Shown piece after piece: positions 34,587 to 43,481 of a stretch of DNA of 64,000 bases. The notes beneath the pieces are model-generated. The model did not search any database, had not been told where the DNA came from, and was given only the letters and a program-made list of their open reading frames with translations. Each line of letters starts with the position of its first letter. The first letter of the stretch is position 1. Source of the stretch: RGIG2041 sp045578865 (GTDB lineage: Bacteria; Bacillota; Clostridia; UBA1381; UMGS1253); assembly GCA_045578865.1 (NCBI GenBank), contig JAZNLB010000017.1:38318-102317 (forward strand), read 5' to 3'. The translations under genes were made by a program, and so were the position numbers.

Positions 34587-35144
34587 ATGAAGCGCTTTGT
34601 TTGCTACTATTTAATTTTATGTATGACTATCCTGGGTTTATCGGCGTGTGCACCGCAGGAACCCACAGCGGATGTGTATGCAATACAGCTTGGTGACACG
34701 GAAAAGCAAGTGGTAGAAAAGGCGGGAAAACCACATTACAAACTGGGCCTTGGCTATGACATCTTTGGTTATTTAGTCAATCAACTCGAAGCAGAGGAGA
34801 AGTTCATTTGGATTCGTGATAACAAAGTTGTCATGATGGCAACTTGTATAAATCTCGAGTTTTTAGAGTGGGAAATTGATGATTCCTATGTATTTGAACC
34901 CATAAAACAACCCAAGGATATTTCGGTGTGGGAACCCGGACTGGACTTGTTTGATATTATCGGTTATTTCGGTCCGGAGTTTTCATATGATCATGGTTTG
35001 CCAACAAGTTTTCTTACATATGAACTTGCGGATGGCGGGAGTTTGAAAATAAGATTTTGGTCTGATTTAATTCGAGATGCAATTTACATTGAAAAAGACG
35101 GCACCGAAACTGTGCTGTGGGACCTAGACAACTATACGCATTAA
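34587..35144 (+). CDS. Lipoprotein B of a duplicated pair
   Basis: A 185-residue lipoprotein with lipobox LSAC (Cys21). The first 45 residues are nearly identical to lipoprotein A (33505), including the preceding CGAAAGGTGATTTGCA ribosome region, while the rest shares only pattern. Recent duplication followed by rapid divergence is likely, as in immunity gene arrays. It ends the cassette; a strong terminator follows. Confidence 0.75.
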   Translation: MKRFVCYYLILCMTILGLSACAPQEPTADVYAIQLGDTEKQVVEKAGKPHYKLGLGYDIFGYLVNQLEAEEKFIWIRDNKVVMMATCINLEFLEWEIDDSYVFEPIKQPKDISVWEPGLDLFDIIGYFGPEFSYDHGLPTSFLTYELADGGSLKIRFWSDLIRDAIYIEKDGTETVLWDLDNYTH

Positions 35145-35148
35145 AGTA

Positions 35149-35181
35149 AAGAGGCAGTTTGAGTAAACTGCCTCTTTTTTT
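35149..35181 (+). terminator. Terminator after the effector/lipoprotein cassette
   Basis: AAAGAGGCAGTTT-GAGT-AAACTGCCTCTTTTTTT: a 13-bp stem and T-run directly after the stop of lipoprotein B. Confidence 0.85.
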
Positions 35182-35352
35182 ATAAATTGCAACCTTGTTT
35201 GCATGAAATGGCGGTATTTAAATTGAAAATGCAAATTACAGAATTCATGCCGAAGGCAAATCATATGTTTCACTCTGAACAATAAATCAAAAAACAGGTA
35301 TACCGAAATCACACGAGTTTGTTAAAATTTGCAATGGATGCACACAACACAC

Positions 35353-35390
35353 AAAAGGGATGTAAATTAAAAAATTTACATCCCTTTTTT
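35353..35390. terminator. Terminator after the DUF1846 gene (bidirectional)
   Basis: GGGATGTAAATT pairs with AATTTACATCCC, flanked by A- and T-runs, adjoining the stop of the minus-strand DUF1846 gene. Another member of the GGATGTAAA terminator group. Confidence 0.8.
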
Positions 35391-35391
35391 C

Positions 35392-36858
35392 TTATTTATA
35401 GGTTGCCTCGCATGTTAAATGCATGCCGAGTTTTTTAAACACACGCTCGTCCACCGGCGACAAAAGTACAGTAGAATGTGCTTGCGCGTCACGCAGAGCG
35501 GAAAGCCCTTCCAATGCTTTTTTCGCAACGGCATCACTTGCCGCGCAAATCGAAAGCGCAATTAAGGTTTCGTCCATGTGCAAACGCGGATTTTTACTGC
35601 CGAAATGGTTGAGCTTCAATCCTTGTAACGGCTCAATAACCTCAGGCGAAATTAAGTGGATTTCATCGGCAATACCGGTAACCTCTTTGAGCGCATTTAA
35701 AAGTGCCGCACTCGATGCACCGAGCAAATCGGAGGTCTTTCCCGTCACCATACGCCCATCCGATAACTGAATGGCGCAAGCCGTATGTCCCGTATGCTTC
35801 GATTTTTCCAGTGCTGCGCCGACAACCGCACGATGCTGTGCGTCCACACCCGCCTGCTTCATAATCAGTTGCATCTTCAAAAGGACATCTTCGTCACACT
35901 TGCCATTCATTTTGTCTTTTAATACCTGATAGTAACGGCGCACGATTTCCTCTTTCGATGCCTGAACACAAACCGCATCATTCACAATGCAGTTGCCCGC
36001 CATATTCACGCCCATATCCGTCGGCGATTTATACGGACTTTCGCCCAAAATTTTACCCAGAATCGCATTGAGCACAGGGAACACTTCGATATCTCGGTTA
36101 TAGTTAACCGCCATTTCGCCATGCGCTTCCAGATGGAACGGGTCTATCATATTTACATCATTTAAATCCACCGTTGCCGCCTCGTAGGCGAGGTTAACAT
36201 GGTGCTTTAAAGGCAAATTCCAGATCGGGAAGGTTTCAAATTTTGCATAACCGGCTTTGATGCCTCGTTTGTTTTCGTGATAAAGTTGGGAAAGGCAAGT
36301 CGCCATTTTGCCGCTGCCCGGACCCGGTGCGGTTACAACTACAATTTGTTTTTCCGTTTCAATATAATCGTTTTTACCAAAGCCCTCATCGCTCACGATA
36401 TATTCTACATTCGATGGATACCCCGGAATCGGATAGTGCAAAAACACCTTGATACCCATATTTTCCAGACGCTTTTTAAATGTGTCCGCCGCCGGCTGCC
36501 CGCTATACTGCGTAATTACAATGCTGCCGACCAAAAGCCCCAAATCACGGAAGGCATTGATTAAACGGATGGTGTCCAAATCATAGGTGAGGTTGTGGTT
36601 GCTGTTGACTTTGTTTTTTACGATGTCAATGGCGCTGATGGCAATCACGATTTCGAGTTTGTCTTTTAAAGACATCAACATCTTGATCTTACTGTCCGGC
36701 TCAAAACCCGGCAGCACACGGGAGGCGTGATGGTCGTCAAAAAGTTTGCCGCCAAGCTCTAAATACAACTTGTCGCCAAATTCCAATACGCGCTCGCCGA
36801 TATATTTCGACTGCATCTGTATATACTTTTCATTATCAAAGCCAATTTTCCCAATCAT
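35392..36858 (-). CDS. DUF1846 family protein
   Basis: A 488-residue cytosolic protein matching the DUF1846 family throughout: MIGKIGFDNEKYIQMQSKYI at the start, DIVKNKVNSNHNLTYDLD, and the nucleotide-binding-like loop VVTAPGPGSGKMATCLSQ (about 174-191). Family structures show a three-domain protein with a P-loop-like site; the reaction is not established to my knowledge. It is monocistronic, with its own promoter and terminator. Confidence 0.92.
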   Translation of the reverse strand: MIGKIGFDNEKYIQMQSKYIGERVLEFGDKLYLELGGKLFDDHHASRVLPGFEPDSKIKMLMSLKDKLEIVIAISAIDIVKNKVNSNHNLTYDLDTIRLINAFRDLGLLVGSIVITQYSGQPAADTFKKRLENMGIKVFLHYPIPGYPSNVEYIVSDEGFGKNDYIETEKQIVVVTAPGPGSGKMATCLSQLYHENKRGIKAGYAKFETFPIWNLPLKHHVNLAYEAATVDLNDVNMIDPFHLEAHGEMAVNYNRDIEVFPVLNAILGKILGESPYKSPTDMGVNMAGNCIVNDAVCVQASKEEIVRRYYQVLKDKMNGKCDEDVLLKMQLIMKQAGVDAQHRAVVGAALEKSKHTGHTACAIQLSDGRMVTGKTSDLLGASSAALLNALKEVTGIADEIHLISPEVIEPLQGLKLNHFGSKNPRLHMDETLIALSICAASDAVAKKALEGLSALRDAQAHSTVLLSPVDERVFKKLGMHLTCEATYK

Positions 36859-36885
36859 AATGCAACAACCCCCCAGTACCTTCTT

Positions 36886-36914
36886 ATTATACTACTGATT
36901 TTTTCCGATTTCAA
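36886..36914 (-). promoter_or_regulatory. Promoter of the DUF1846 gene
   Basis: Minus-strand TTGAAA (36909-36914) and TATAAT (36886-36891) with 17-base spacing. Confidence 0.7.
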
Positions 36915-36927
36915 CCCAAATTATTAC

Positions 36928-36969
36928 AAAACCGCAGGGAAGGCAAATCTTTGCCTTCCCTGCGGTTTT
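36928..36969 (-). terminator. Terminator after the radical SAM gene
   Basis: A 20-bp perfect stem (AAAACCGCAGGGAAGGCAAA and its complement) with a 2-base centre. It begins inside the last codons of the radical SAM gene and ends the ACT/UPF0210/radical SAM operon. Confidence 0.8.
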
Positions 36970-37594
36970 AATTTTCTACAAAGTGTCTCACGCGCAGGGT
37001 ACAACCCACTTGCGCGGCAAGTTTTCTGCAACGCTCAATATCCTCATCCGGCATAATATCCACGATGCTTAAAAGTACCTGTGGCACATGCTTTGTTGCC
37101 AGGCGTGCAAAATCCAGCATATAATCAAAGCCGCTCTCTCCATAACAACACTTGCAAATCTCATTGTACGATTTTGCATCGGGGGCATTCAAACTGATGG
37201 ACAAAGTATCAATCACGCCCGCAAGTCGCGGCGTAATATCCGCTTTATAAATGGCATTTGCATGCCCATTAGTATTGATACGCACACTGCAAGTATGATT
37301 TGCTTTTACATAGGTCGCAATTTCCAAAAGCGTGTCTAGACGCATTGTCGGCTCGCCGTAACCGCAAAATACCAGCTCTTTGTAACTGTCCACATCAAAA
37401 CGCTCCAGCGCCGAAATCACCTCTGCCGCTGTCGGCTCATGGTCAAGCCACAAATCCGCATCGCCACCGACACCGTTTTCGTTGTTGCGGATACAAAATG
37501 TACAACGGTTGGTGCATTTGTTTGTTAAGTTTACATACAAAAAACCTTCGTGATTTTCCTCTGCAAAATATTCATATACATATACATTTGCCAT
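36968..37594 (-). CDS. TatD-associated-type radical SAM protein
   Basis: A 208-residue small radical SAM protein. The cluster motif is CTNRCTFC (Cys27, Cys31, Cys34) after the phrase GFLYVNLTN. The SAM-binding GYGEPTMR (about 98-105) and RINTNGHAN are also present. The sequence fits the family usually linked to tatD; the target is unknown. Here tatD is not adjacent. The gene follows UPF0210 by 2 bases. Confidence 0.85.
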   Translation of the reverse strand: MANVYVYEYFAEENHEGFLYVNLTNKCTNRCTFCIRNNENGVGGDADLWLDHEPTAAEVISALERFDVDSYKELVFCGYGEPTMRLDTLLEIATYVKANHTCSVRINTNGHANAIYKADITPRLAGVIDTLSISLNAPDAKSYNEICKCCYGESGFDYMLDFARLATKHVPQVLLSIVDIMPDEDIERCRKLAAQVGCTLRVRHFVEN

Positions 37595-37596
37595 AA

Positions 37597-38961
37597 TCAG
37601 TTCCTCAAGCTATGCAGCGGTGCCGGAATGCGTCCGCCACGATTTACAAATCCTTCCGAGCCGTACGGGTTGACCGATTGTACCGGACCACTGCCTAAAA
37701 GACCGCCGAACTCTACCGTGTCACCAACTTTTTTGTCCGGCGCAGGAATTATACGCACCGCCGTCGTTTTGTTGTTTACAACGCCGATGGCAGACTCATC
37801 TGCAATAATTGCTGAAATTGTCGCCGCACTCGTTTCGCCCGGCACAACAATCATATCTAGACCAACCGAGCATACGCATGTCATTGCTTCAAGTTTTTCC
37901 AAGGTAAGCGCACCGCATTTTACTGCCGCGATCATACCTGCATCCTCGCTGACCGGAATAAACGCACCCGAAAGACCTCCGACATAGCCCGATGCCATAA
38001 CGCCGCCTTTTTTAACCGCATCATTGAGCATCGCAAGCGCAGCAGTGGTGCCGTGCGTTCCGCACTTTTCCACGCCCATTTCTTCCAAAATATAAGCCAC
38101 CGAGTCGCCAACCGCCGGCGTCGGTGCCAAAGACAAATCCACAATGCCGTACGGTACACTCAGACGCCTGGAAGCCTCCTGCGCTACAAGTTGTCCCATA
38201 CGGGTGATTTTAAATGCTGTCTTTTTGATGGTTTCCGCCACCAGACCGAAATCTGCCTGCGGACCGATTTTCTCAAGTGCACATTTTACAACACCCGGGC
38301 CGCTTACGCCGACATTGATAACACACTCGCCCTCGCCGATACCGTGAAACGCACCCGCCATAAACGGATTATCCTCTACGGCGTTGGCGAATACAACCAG
38401 TTTCGCACACGCAAAACCGCCGCTGTCCTTGGTTAACTCTGCCGCTTCCTTTATAATCTCACCCATCTGCTTTACAGCATCCATATTGATGCCCGCACGC
38501 GTGGTTGCCACATTGACAGATGCACACACTCTCTGCGTACGCGCGAGTGCTTGCCCAATGGATTTGATGAGCATTTCATCTCCCTTGGTATAGTGCTTAT
38601 GTACCAATGCGCTGTAACCGCCGATAAAGTTTACGCCAGTAGCAATCGCTGCGCGGTCTAACGCCTCTGCAATCTTTACGCAGTCCTCCACGGAATTTGC
38701 ATGCTCACACAAAATCGAAATCGGTGTAACAGAGATACGCTTGTTGATAATCGGAATACCATACTCCATTTCAATCTCTTCGCCTACACGCACCAAATCT
38801 TTTGCATAGGTGGTAATCTTGGTATACACCTTTTCGCACATTTTATCTATATCCGGATCGGAGCAGTCACGCAGAGAAATACCCATTGTAATGGTACGAA
38901 TATCCAGATGCTCACGGTCGAGCATTTTTATAGTTTCTATAATCTCAAAAGGATTTAACAT
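37597..38961 (-). CDS. UPF0210/DUF711 (PFL-like) family protein
   Basis: A 454-residue protein of the UPF0210 family: MLNPFEIIETIKMLDREHLD at the start, then DIRTITMGISLRDC, and Gly-rich ISGPGVV-like segments (NVGVSGPGVVKCAL). The family has a fold related to the glycyl-radical enzyme barrel but lacks the catalytic radical loop; its function is unknown. It follows the ACT protein gene by 12 bases, a pairing conserved in many Firmicutes. Confidence 0.92.
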   Translation of the reverse strand: MLNPFEIIETIKMLDREHLDIRTITMGISLRDCSDPDIDKMCEKVYTKITTYAKDLVRVGEEIEMEYGIPIINKRISVTPISILCEHANSVEDCVKIAEALDRAAIATGVNFIGGYSALVHKHYTKGDEMLIKSIGQALARTQRVCASVNVATTRAGINMDAVKQMGEIIKEAAELTKDSGGFACAKLVVFANAVEDNPFMAGAFHGIGEGECVINVGVSGPGVVKCALEKIGPQADFGLVAETIKKTAFKITRMGQLVAQEASRRLSVPYGIVDLSLAPTPAVGDSVAYILEEMGVEKCGTHGTTAALAMLNDAVKKGGVMASGYVGGLSGAFIPVSEDAGMIAAVKCGALTLEKLEAMTCVCSVGLDMIVVPGETSAATISAIIADESAIGVVNNKTTAVRIIPAPDKKVGDTVEFGGLLGSGPVQSVNPYGSEGFVNRGGRIPAPLHSLRN

Positions 38962-38973
38962 TGTTTTCTCTCC

Positions 38974-39243
38974 TTAAATTCTGTGCATGGAATTGAAGAT
39001 GTCCTCATGTTGAATACGGATGGAAACGCCGAGTTCGGCGCCGATTTCATCGAGCGCTTTGGACACTTCGCCAAACGGTACTTTCGCCGCACTGACATCC
39101 ACAAGCATAACCATGGTAAAAATTTTTTCCATAATGGTCTGTGAAATATCGAGGATGTTTACATTCGCCTTTGCAAGCACATTTGTAACGGCCGCAATAA
39201 TACCGATTCTATCAGAACCAAGAACTGTAATCACTGCTTTCAT
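38974..39243 (-). CDS. UPF0237 ACT-domain protein
   Basis: An 89-residue single ACT domain (MKAVITVLGSDRIGIIAAVT, then ILDISQTIMEKIFTMVMLVD). ACT domains usually bind small ligands such as amino acids. Start at ATG 39243, preceded by GAGGTGA; a GTG three codons earlier is less likely. First gene of the operon with UPF0210 and the radical SAM protein; it may sense a metabolite for the larger protein (inference from conserved pairing). Confidence 0.92.
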   Translation of the reverse strand: MKAVITVLGSDRIGIIAAVTNVLAKANVNILDISQTIMEKIFTMVMLVDVSAAKVPFGEVSKALDEIGAELGVSIRIQHEDIFNSMHRI

Positions 39244-39336
39244 TTTTGTCACCTCATTGTTATATGTAAGAAAAACCGATACGCATCATCGGTATTTCTT
39301 TAGATGTAAATATTTCTTTCCTGCCGCCTGCAACAA

Positions 39337-39521
39337 GTGAAAATTTAGATGAAGTGCAAGGCGACTTTTGCGCCCTAATACGCGTGTATACTCCATTAAA
39401 ACAACGATGTTTTCTCCGAATTCGCCTTGTCTGCTAAAAGTGGAAATTTGGATGAAGTGCGAGGCGGCTTTTGTGGCGTAATACGCGTGTATACGCCACA
39501 AAAACAACGAAGCAATTCGCC
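39337..39521. repeat. Two tandem copies of an 80-90 base intergenic repeat
   Basis: Copy 1 (39337-39426) and copy 2 (39440-39521) share GAAATTTxGATGAAGTGC, AATACGCGTGTATAC and AAACAACGA and both end ATTCGCC. Copy 2 holds the hairpin GTGGCGTA/TACGCCAC (39473-39499). A short reading frame across the repeat is probably not a gene. Confidence 0.75.
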
Positions 39522-39532
39522 AAATTTACCTT

Positions 39533-41308
39533 TTAGATGCCGTCAGGGATTTGAAGTTCATCATATATCTCCTGTGCACTGCCGGCATCTCCTTCGATGA
39601 TGACAACATCGCCGCTGGTGGCGGCAGACGGGTCGGTTATGGTCGGAATGCTCGGGTCAAGAGGTGCGTTCGGGTCTGCGAGCGCAGGGCCAACACGCAA
39701 GATGCGATTCACCATGCGGTAGACACTCTTGTGGAGGAGTTTGTTGGAAATTTCTTTGCCGTTTTCGGTAATCTTTTTGTAGGTGTTGACGATAGCGCCG
39801 TTAAATCCTTCGCCATCTTGAATCTCCGTACCCGGCTCTAAGTTTTCATCATTTATAATGGTGGTACCATACGGGGTATAACTGATGCGGTCGCAGATGA
39901 TTTCCACTTTCTTATTCGGATTGGTGTTTGTGCCGAGAATCTGCACATCCACTTTGCCTGCCGCCGCTTTTGTTACGATTTTCACCGGAGCATCGGTGTT
40001 GTTTTTGAAACGGAAGTCCAAAGAACCGTAGGCTACGGTTGCATCCATACCGAGCGGGGCATAGTGTACCTCCAACATATGCTCATGGCGCTCCGTCACC
40101 TCTAAATCCGCATAAAGCACAGCGGCGTAAATGGTCGAACTCGTCTGACAGATACCGCCGCCGAGACCGTCAACCATTTTATTGTTTTCGTATACGGATG
40201 CTGCCTTGAAGCCACGCTCATAGGTGCGCTCTCCGACAATTTTGTTATAGGAAAACTCATCGCCCGGGAGCAGAATTGTGCCGTCTACGAATTTCGCAGA
40301 AAGTTCTACATTGTTTGAGCGCGGACGATTCGAAGTCGCATACTTGGTTTGATATTTGCCGAGCACATCTGCAAACAGCGTTTTACTGATATCCTCTGCC
40401 TTGATCTGCGGCTGGGTAAGCATGAGCGCAATCGTTACCGGCTCACTGTCTGCACCAAAGCCCGCCAAAGCGCGCGCAGCCTCATTTTTATCAAAGTCTT
40501 TCCCGATAATTTCAGGCGTGATAATTACCTCTTTGCCTTCGATGGAGTAGTGTGCATCTGCAGGCTCGCAATGCACCGATGCATATAACTCTTCAATATC
40601 AATCTGCGCCGGCTGGGTTTTTACCATGGAAAGTTTATAACTGCCCCCGCCATTTACAATGGCTTCTTCAAAATATTTTCGCATCTGCTCATACTCTACA
40701 CCCGTACCTGCGCTGCCGGCACTGATGCGGATTTGTGCATCCTCTACTTTCACTTCGTGCTGCTTTAAACTGCCGCCGCACTGCTCGGAAAGCGCAACCG
40801 AAATATCGGAGAGCGCCAGTCGGTCATAGGTGTATACCGGCACAATGTCTTTGCCGGAAAACAGCGAGGTAAACGCGGAAAACAAATTGCTTCTGCCGTG
40901 TACCGCCGCTTTGTGCGCCGTCTTTTCCACATCCACCTGCAAAGACACATCCTGCGCCGTCACGGTTTTGGTTACACCCTCACAGGTGTAGGTCACGGCA
41001 AATGTTTTTAATGTGCTCCCTTCGGCAAGCAAACTTGCAATTTCCTGCTGTGTTTTACCGCCAACCTCTATGCCCATTACCGTAATACCGTCTTTGGATA
41101 AGTTGCGGTTGCCCGCATACATCGTCACGCTCGACACCGCTAAAAAGAGCACCAAAATTACTGCTACAATGCCGCCGACAAGCAACCCTGTCTTCTGCGA
41201 TGCAGCCGCCTCCTTTTTCGCGCTTTTTTGCACCTTTGTATTTTCACCTGCCGCCGCGCGCTTTCTGCGCGGAGAGGTATTTCTTCTGTCTGAATTTCTT
41301 TCAGCCAC
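39533..41308 (-). CDS. VanW family protein with peptidoglycan-binding-like repeats
   Basis: A 591-residue cell-wall protein. A basic cytoplasmic N-terminus (1-40), a membrane anchor (about 42-65) and two repeat regions of the PG_binding_4 type (about 75-220 and 235-310) precede the VanW domain (about 325-470). The VanW domain holds GDEFSYNKIVGERTYERGFK, GLGGGICQTSSTIYAAVL and RHEHMLEVHYAPLGMDATVAYG. The role of VanW in glycopeptide resistance operons is unclear, and here no van genes are near. The C-terminus is a short Pro/Asp/Thr-rich tail. Confidence 0.92.
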   Translation of the reverse strand: MAERNSDRRNTSPRRKRAAAGENTKVQKSAKKEAAASQKTGLLVGGIVAVILVLFLAVSSVTMYAGNRNLSKDGITVMGIEVGGKTQQEIASLLAEGSTLKTFAVTYTCEGVTKTVTAQDVSLQVDVEKTAHKAAVHGRSNLFSAFTSLFSGKDIVPVYTYDRLALSDISVALSEQCGGSLKQHEVKVEDAQIRISAGSAGTGVEYEQMRKYFEEAIVNGGGSYKLSMVKTQPAQIDIEELYASVHCEPADAHYSIEGKEVIITPEIIGKDFDKNEAARALAGFGADSEPVTIALMLTQPQIKAEDISKTLFADVLGKYQTKYATSNRPRSNNVELSAKFVDGTILLPGDEFSYNKIVGERTYERGFKAASVYENNKMVDGLGGGICQTSSTIYAAVLYADLEVTERHEHMLEVHYAPLGMDATVAYGSLDFRFKNNTDAPVKIVTKAAAGKVDVQILGTNTNPNKKVEIICDRISYTPYGTTIINDENLEPGTEIQDGEGFNGAIVNTYKKITENGKEISNKLLHKSVYRMVNRILRVGPALADPNAPLDPSIPTITDPSAATSGDVVIIEGDAGSAQEIYDELQIPDGI

Positions 41309-41616
41309 GCTTATTCTCCTTTTTGCCTTTTATTTATAAACACATATCTAGGCTACCTTTAATTTTACTACATTTAAAGTCCCTTTGTAAAGCGGATTAC
41401 CTAACAAAAAGATTACAATTTCAGTCTGTTTTATAGGCATTTTTTCCATTGCAGGCATAAATTATGAGATTTCGGATAAAATATTATTAACATCCTTGTA
41501 ATAATTTTTTCTCGCAAAATGTAAATACTTTTATTTGTTTTTGTTAAAAACGGCCTTGCTATGCGCTCAATTGTCATTTCTTTATGTTTAATTATTACAA
41601 AATTATTAAAAAAGTA
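41309..41616. other. Intergenic region between vanW-like and 3D-domain genes
   Basis: AT-rich, about 300 bases between divergent genes. Apart from the plus-strand promoter that follows, I see no gene, hairpin array or recognisable riboswitch. The vanW-like gene's promoter must lie here but has no clear boxes. Confidence 0.5.
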
Positions 41617-41645
41617 TTGACAAATATGCCGGCTGCCGTTAAAAT
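41617..41645 (+). promoter_or_regulatory. Promoter of the 3D-domain gene
   Basis: TTGACA (41617-41622) and TAAAAT (41640-41645) with 17-base spacing; 24 bases before the start codon. Confidence 0.8.
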
Positions 41646-41668
41646 AATGCAACGAGGAGATGAAAATC

Positions 41669-42526
41669 ATGAACGCTGTAAAGAAATTCTTTCAGCCGAG
41701 ACCGAAACTGTTTGTAACCGTCGGACTTCTTGCATTTACAATCGCCCTGGCTGTAACCGCCTATTTTTATACGGTTGTTTTTGCATCAAGTGCACAAATT
41801 TCCATTTTAGACGGAAACAATGTCGTTTTGGTCAACACCTCACAAACAAATGTGCAGGCCATTTTGGATGAAGCGGATATCAAATTAAACCCATTCGATA
41901 CCGTAACACCTGCGCCAAACGAATCTGTTTTTGAAAACGGTCAAATTGTAATTACAAGAGTTGTATATGAAAAGGTTTTAGAAGAAATTCCGATTCCCTA
42001 TGCAACCGATGAGGTGAAATCGGCTGCCCTGCTTTGGGGCGAACGCGCGGTGGCGACCGCCGGCATCAATGGTGCCGAAACCGCAACATACTCCGTTAAG
42101 AAAATTAACGGTGCCGAAACAGAACGCACAGAGATTTTTCGCGAAGTTACGCGCAAGCCCGTTACTGAGGTCGTACATGTCGGCACAAAGGTAAACGCCG
42201 CGGCCTTAAAAGCATCCGGCGCTAGATACATTACCTGTACGGCAACTGCCTACGACGGCTCGTATCAGACGCTCGGCTACCACAACCCAAAAACCGCGCT
42301 CGGCAAAACACCGACGGTCGGCACGGTTGCAGTAGACCCACGCGTCATACCGCTTGGCACAAAACTCTACATTGAAACCGCCGACGGCAGCTATATCTAC
42401 GGCGAAAGTTTTGCCGGTGACACCGGAGGCGCTATCAAAGGCAATCGCGTAGATTTGTTTATGAGTTCGCGGGCAGAAGCGCTTGCTTTCGGCAGAAGAC
42501 AGGTGAAAGTGTATATTTTAAATTGA
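41669..42526 (+). CDS. 3D-domain cell-wall hydrolase-like protein (YabE/Rpf-like)
   Basis: A 285-residue exported protein. A membrane or signal segment (about 14-37) is followed by a DUF348-type region (ISILDGNNVVLVNTSQTNVQ), a G5-like region (about 90-170, EEIPIPYATDEV) and a C-terminal 3D domain (ITCTATAYDG, TVAVDPRVIPLGTKLYIE, GDTGGAIKGNRVDLFM), whose three Asp give the name. These resemble resuscitation-promoting YabE/YocH-type lytic proteins acting on peptidoglycan. I use the second ATG (41669), 9 bases from GAGGAG; the first ATG at 41660 touches the site. Confidence 0.9.
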   Translation: MNAVKKFFQPRPKLFVTVGLLAFTIALAVTAYFYTVVFASSAQISILDGNNVVLVNTSQTNVQAILDEADIKLNPFDTVTPAPNESVFENGQIVITRVVYEKVLEEIPIPYATDEVKSAALLWGERAVATAGINGAETATYSVKKINGAETERTEIFREVTRKPVTEVVHVGTKVNAAALKASGARYITCTATAYDGSYQTLGYHNPKTALGKTPTVGTVAVDPRVIPLGTKLYIETADGSYIYGESFAGDTGGAIKGNRVDLFMSSRAEALAFGRRQVKVYILN

Positions 42527-42606
42527 AAATAGGAAGTGGAAGGTGAGGAAATGGGCATGTGCTGGGCACACACACTCGGCCGCTCTATATTCTTTCTGCT
42601 TCACTC

Positions 42607-42638
42607 AAAAAGGTGAACTCAATCGAGTTCACCTTTTT
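42607..42638. terminator. Bidirectional terminator between the 3D-domain and SSB-like genes
   Basis: AAAAAGGTGAACTC-AATC-GAGTTCACCTTTTT, a perfect 14-bp stem that overlaps the last codons of the minus-strand SSB-like gene. Confidence 0.8.
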
Positions 42639-43266
42639 GACTTTCTTCCTCTACCACTTCCAACTTGCCGACAGATACCTCATAAGCGATTTTGGTCACG
42701 CTCGTTTCTTCATCTATGCGCTTTATGTACGCACGCGACTGAATTCGCCCTTCAATGCGGATGCGCGTGCCGACCGGCAATTCCTTGCAATAGCGAGCAT
42801 TTCTGCCCCATGCGATTGCAGGAATATAGTCGGATTTATTGTACGCACGATTAACCGCCACCAAAATATCGGTGATTTCCCTGCCGAATGGCGTAGTGCG
42901 GTAAACCGGCGGTTTGCAGATGTAGCCGTCCAGATATATATAATTGGGTTGCGCCAAATCGCTCGCTTCGGCGCCTGCAAGTGTTTTGGCAAACACTGTC
43001 AACACCAGGCGATTTCCCTCGCCCGTGTAGTTATTGTACGACCGAAACTGTCCCGACACCGTTAGGTTCTGTCCCTCTTCTACCGCCGGTCCGGTATCTA
43101 AAAGCCGTTCAGAGACCAGAATGTTTACCTCGTCGTCCGTTTCGCTCAGGCGCGAAATGAGCATCGTAAATACATAAAATCGCTCCGCATAGACCGTATG
43201 GCTGTAAGACGGAGCACGCAAAACCGTCCCCGAAACTTTTACCTGATTATTTTCTTTGCATTCCAT
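42619..43266 (-). CDS. SSB-like protein with two OB-fold halves
   Basis: A 215-residue protein whose two halves each look like a single-stranded-DNA-binding OB fold: about 8-100 (VKVSGTVLRAPSYSHTVYAE) and 110-200 (IYLDGYICKPPVYRTTPFG, ILVAVNRAY, IPAIAWGRNA). Similar double-OB proteins occur in Clostridia and are annotated as SSB or SSB-like; they lack the acidic C-terminal tip of canonical SSB. DNA binding is likely, the exact role unknown. Start at ATG 43266, preceded by AGAGGGGCG. Confidence 0.8.
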   Translation of the reverse strand: MECKENNQVKVSGTVLRAPSYSHTVYAERFYVFTMLISRLSETDDEVNILVSERLLDTGPAVEEGQNLTVSGQFRSYNNYTGEGNRLVLTVFAKTLAGAEASDLAQPNYIYLDGYICKPPVYRTTPFGREITDILVAVNRAYNKSDYIPAIAWGRNARYCKELPVGTRIRIEGRIQSRAYIKRIDEETSVTKIAYEVSVGKLEVVEEESQKGELD

Positions 43267-43399
43267 TTTTGTATCGCCCCTCTTTAGCATAGTTGTTAAA
43301 CTTTATTCCGGTCCTTATAACTATATGCCTAATAATTATCTGCGTTACTCCGGTTTTTTTGTCTGGAATGCAGAAAAACCGTCGAAGCGAGCAAAACGG

Positions 43400-43428
43400 T
43401 TGACGGTTTTGCGCTTTTTTGCTATAAT
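43400..43428 (+). promoter_or_regulatory. pflB promoter
   Basis: TTGACG (43400-43405) and TATAAT (43423-43428) with 17-base spacing, 53 bases before the pflB start. Confidence 0.75.
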
Positions 43429-43481
43429 GTTTTATAGTTCACAGTCTTTGACTGGTTGCACTGAAGAAAGAGGCGATATGT

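Noticed and set aside
39286..39507. 73-codon minus-strand reading frame over the intergenic repeat
   Set aside because: It results from the repeat itself and lacks a ribosome site; treated as repeat DNA.
41309..41616. c-di-AMP (ydaO) riboswitch before the 3D-domain wall protein
   Set aside because: Such genes often carry it, but the promoter is only 24 bases from the start codon, so there is no room for the aptamer, and no matching motifs are seen upstream.
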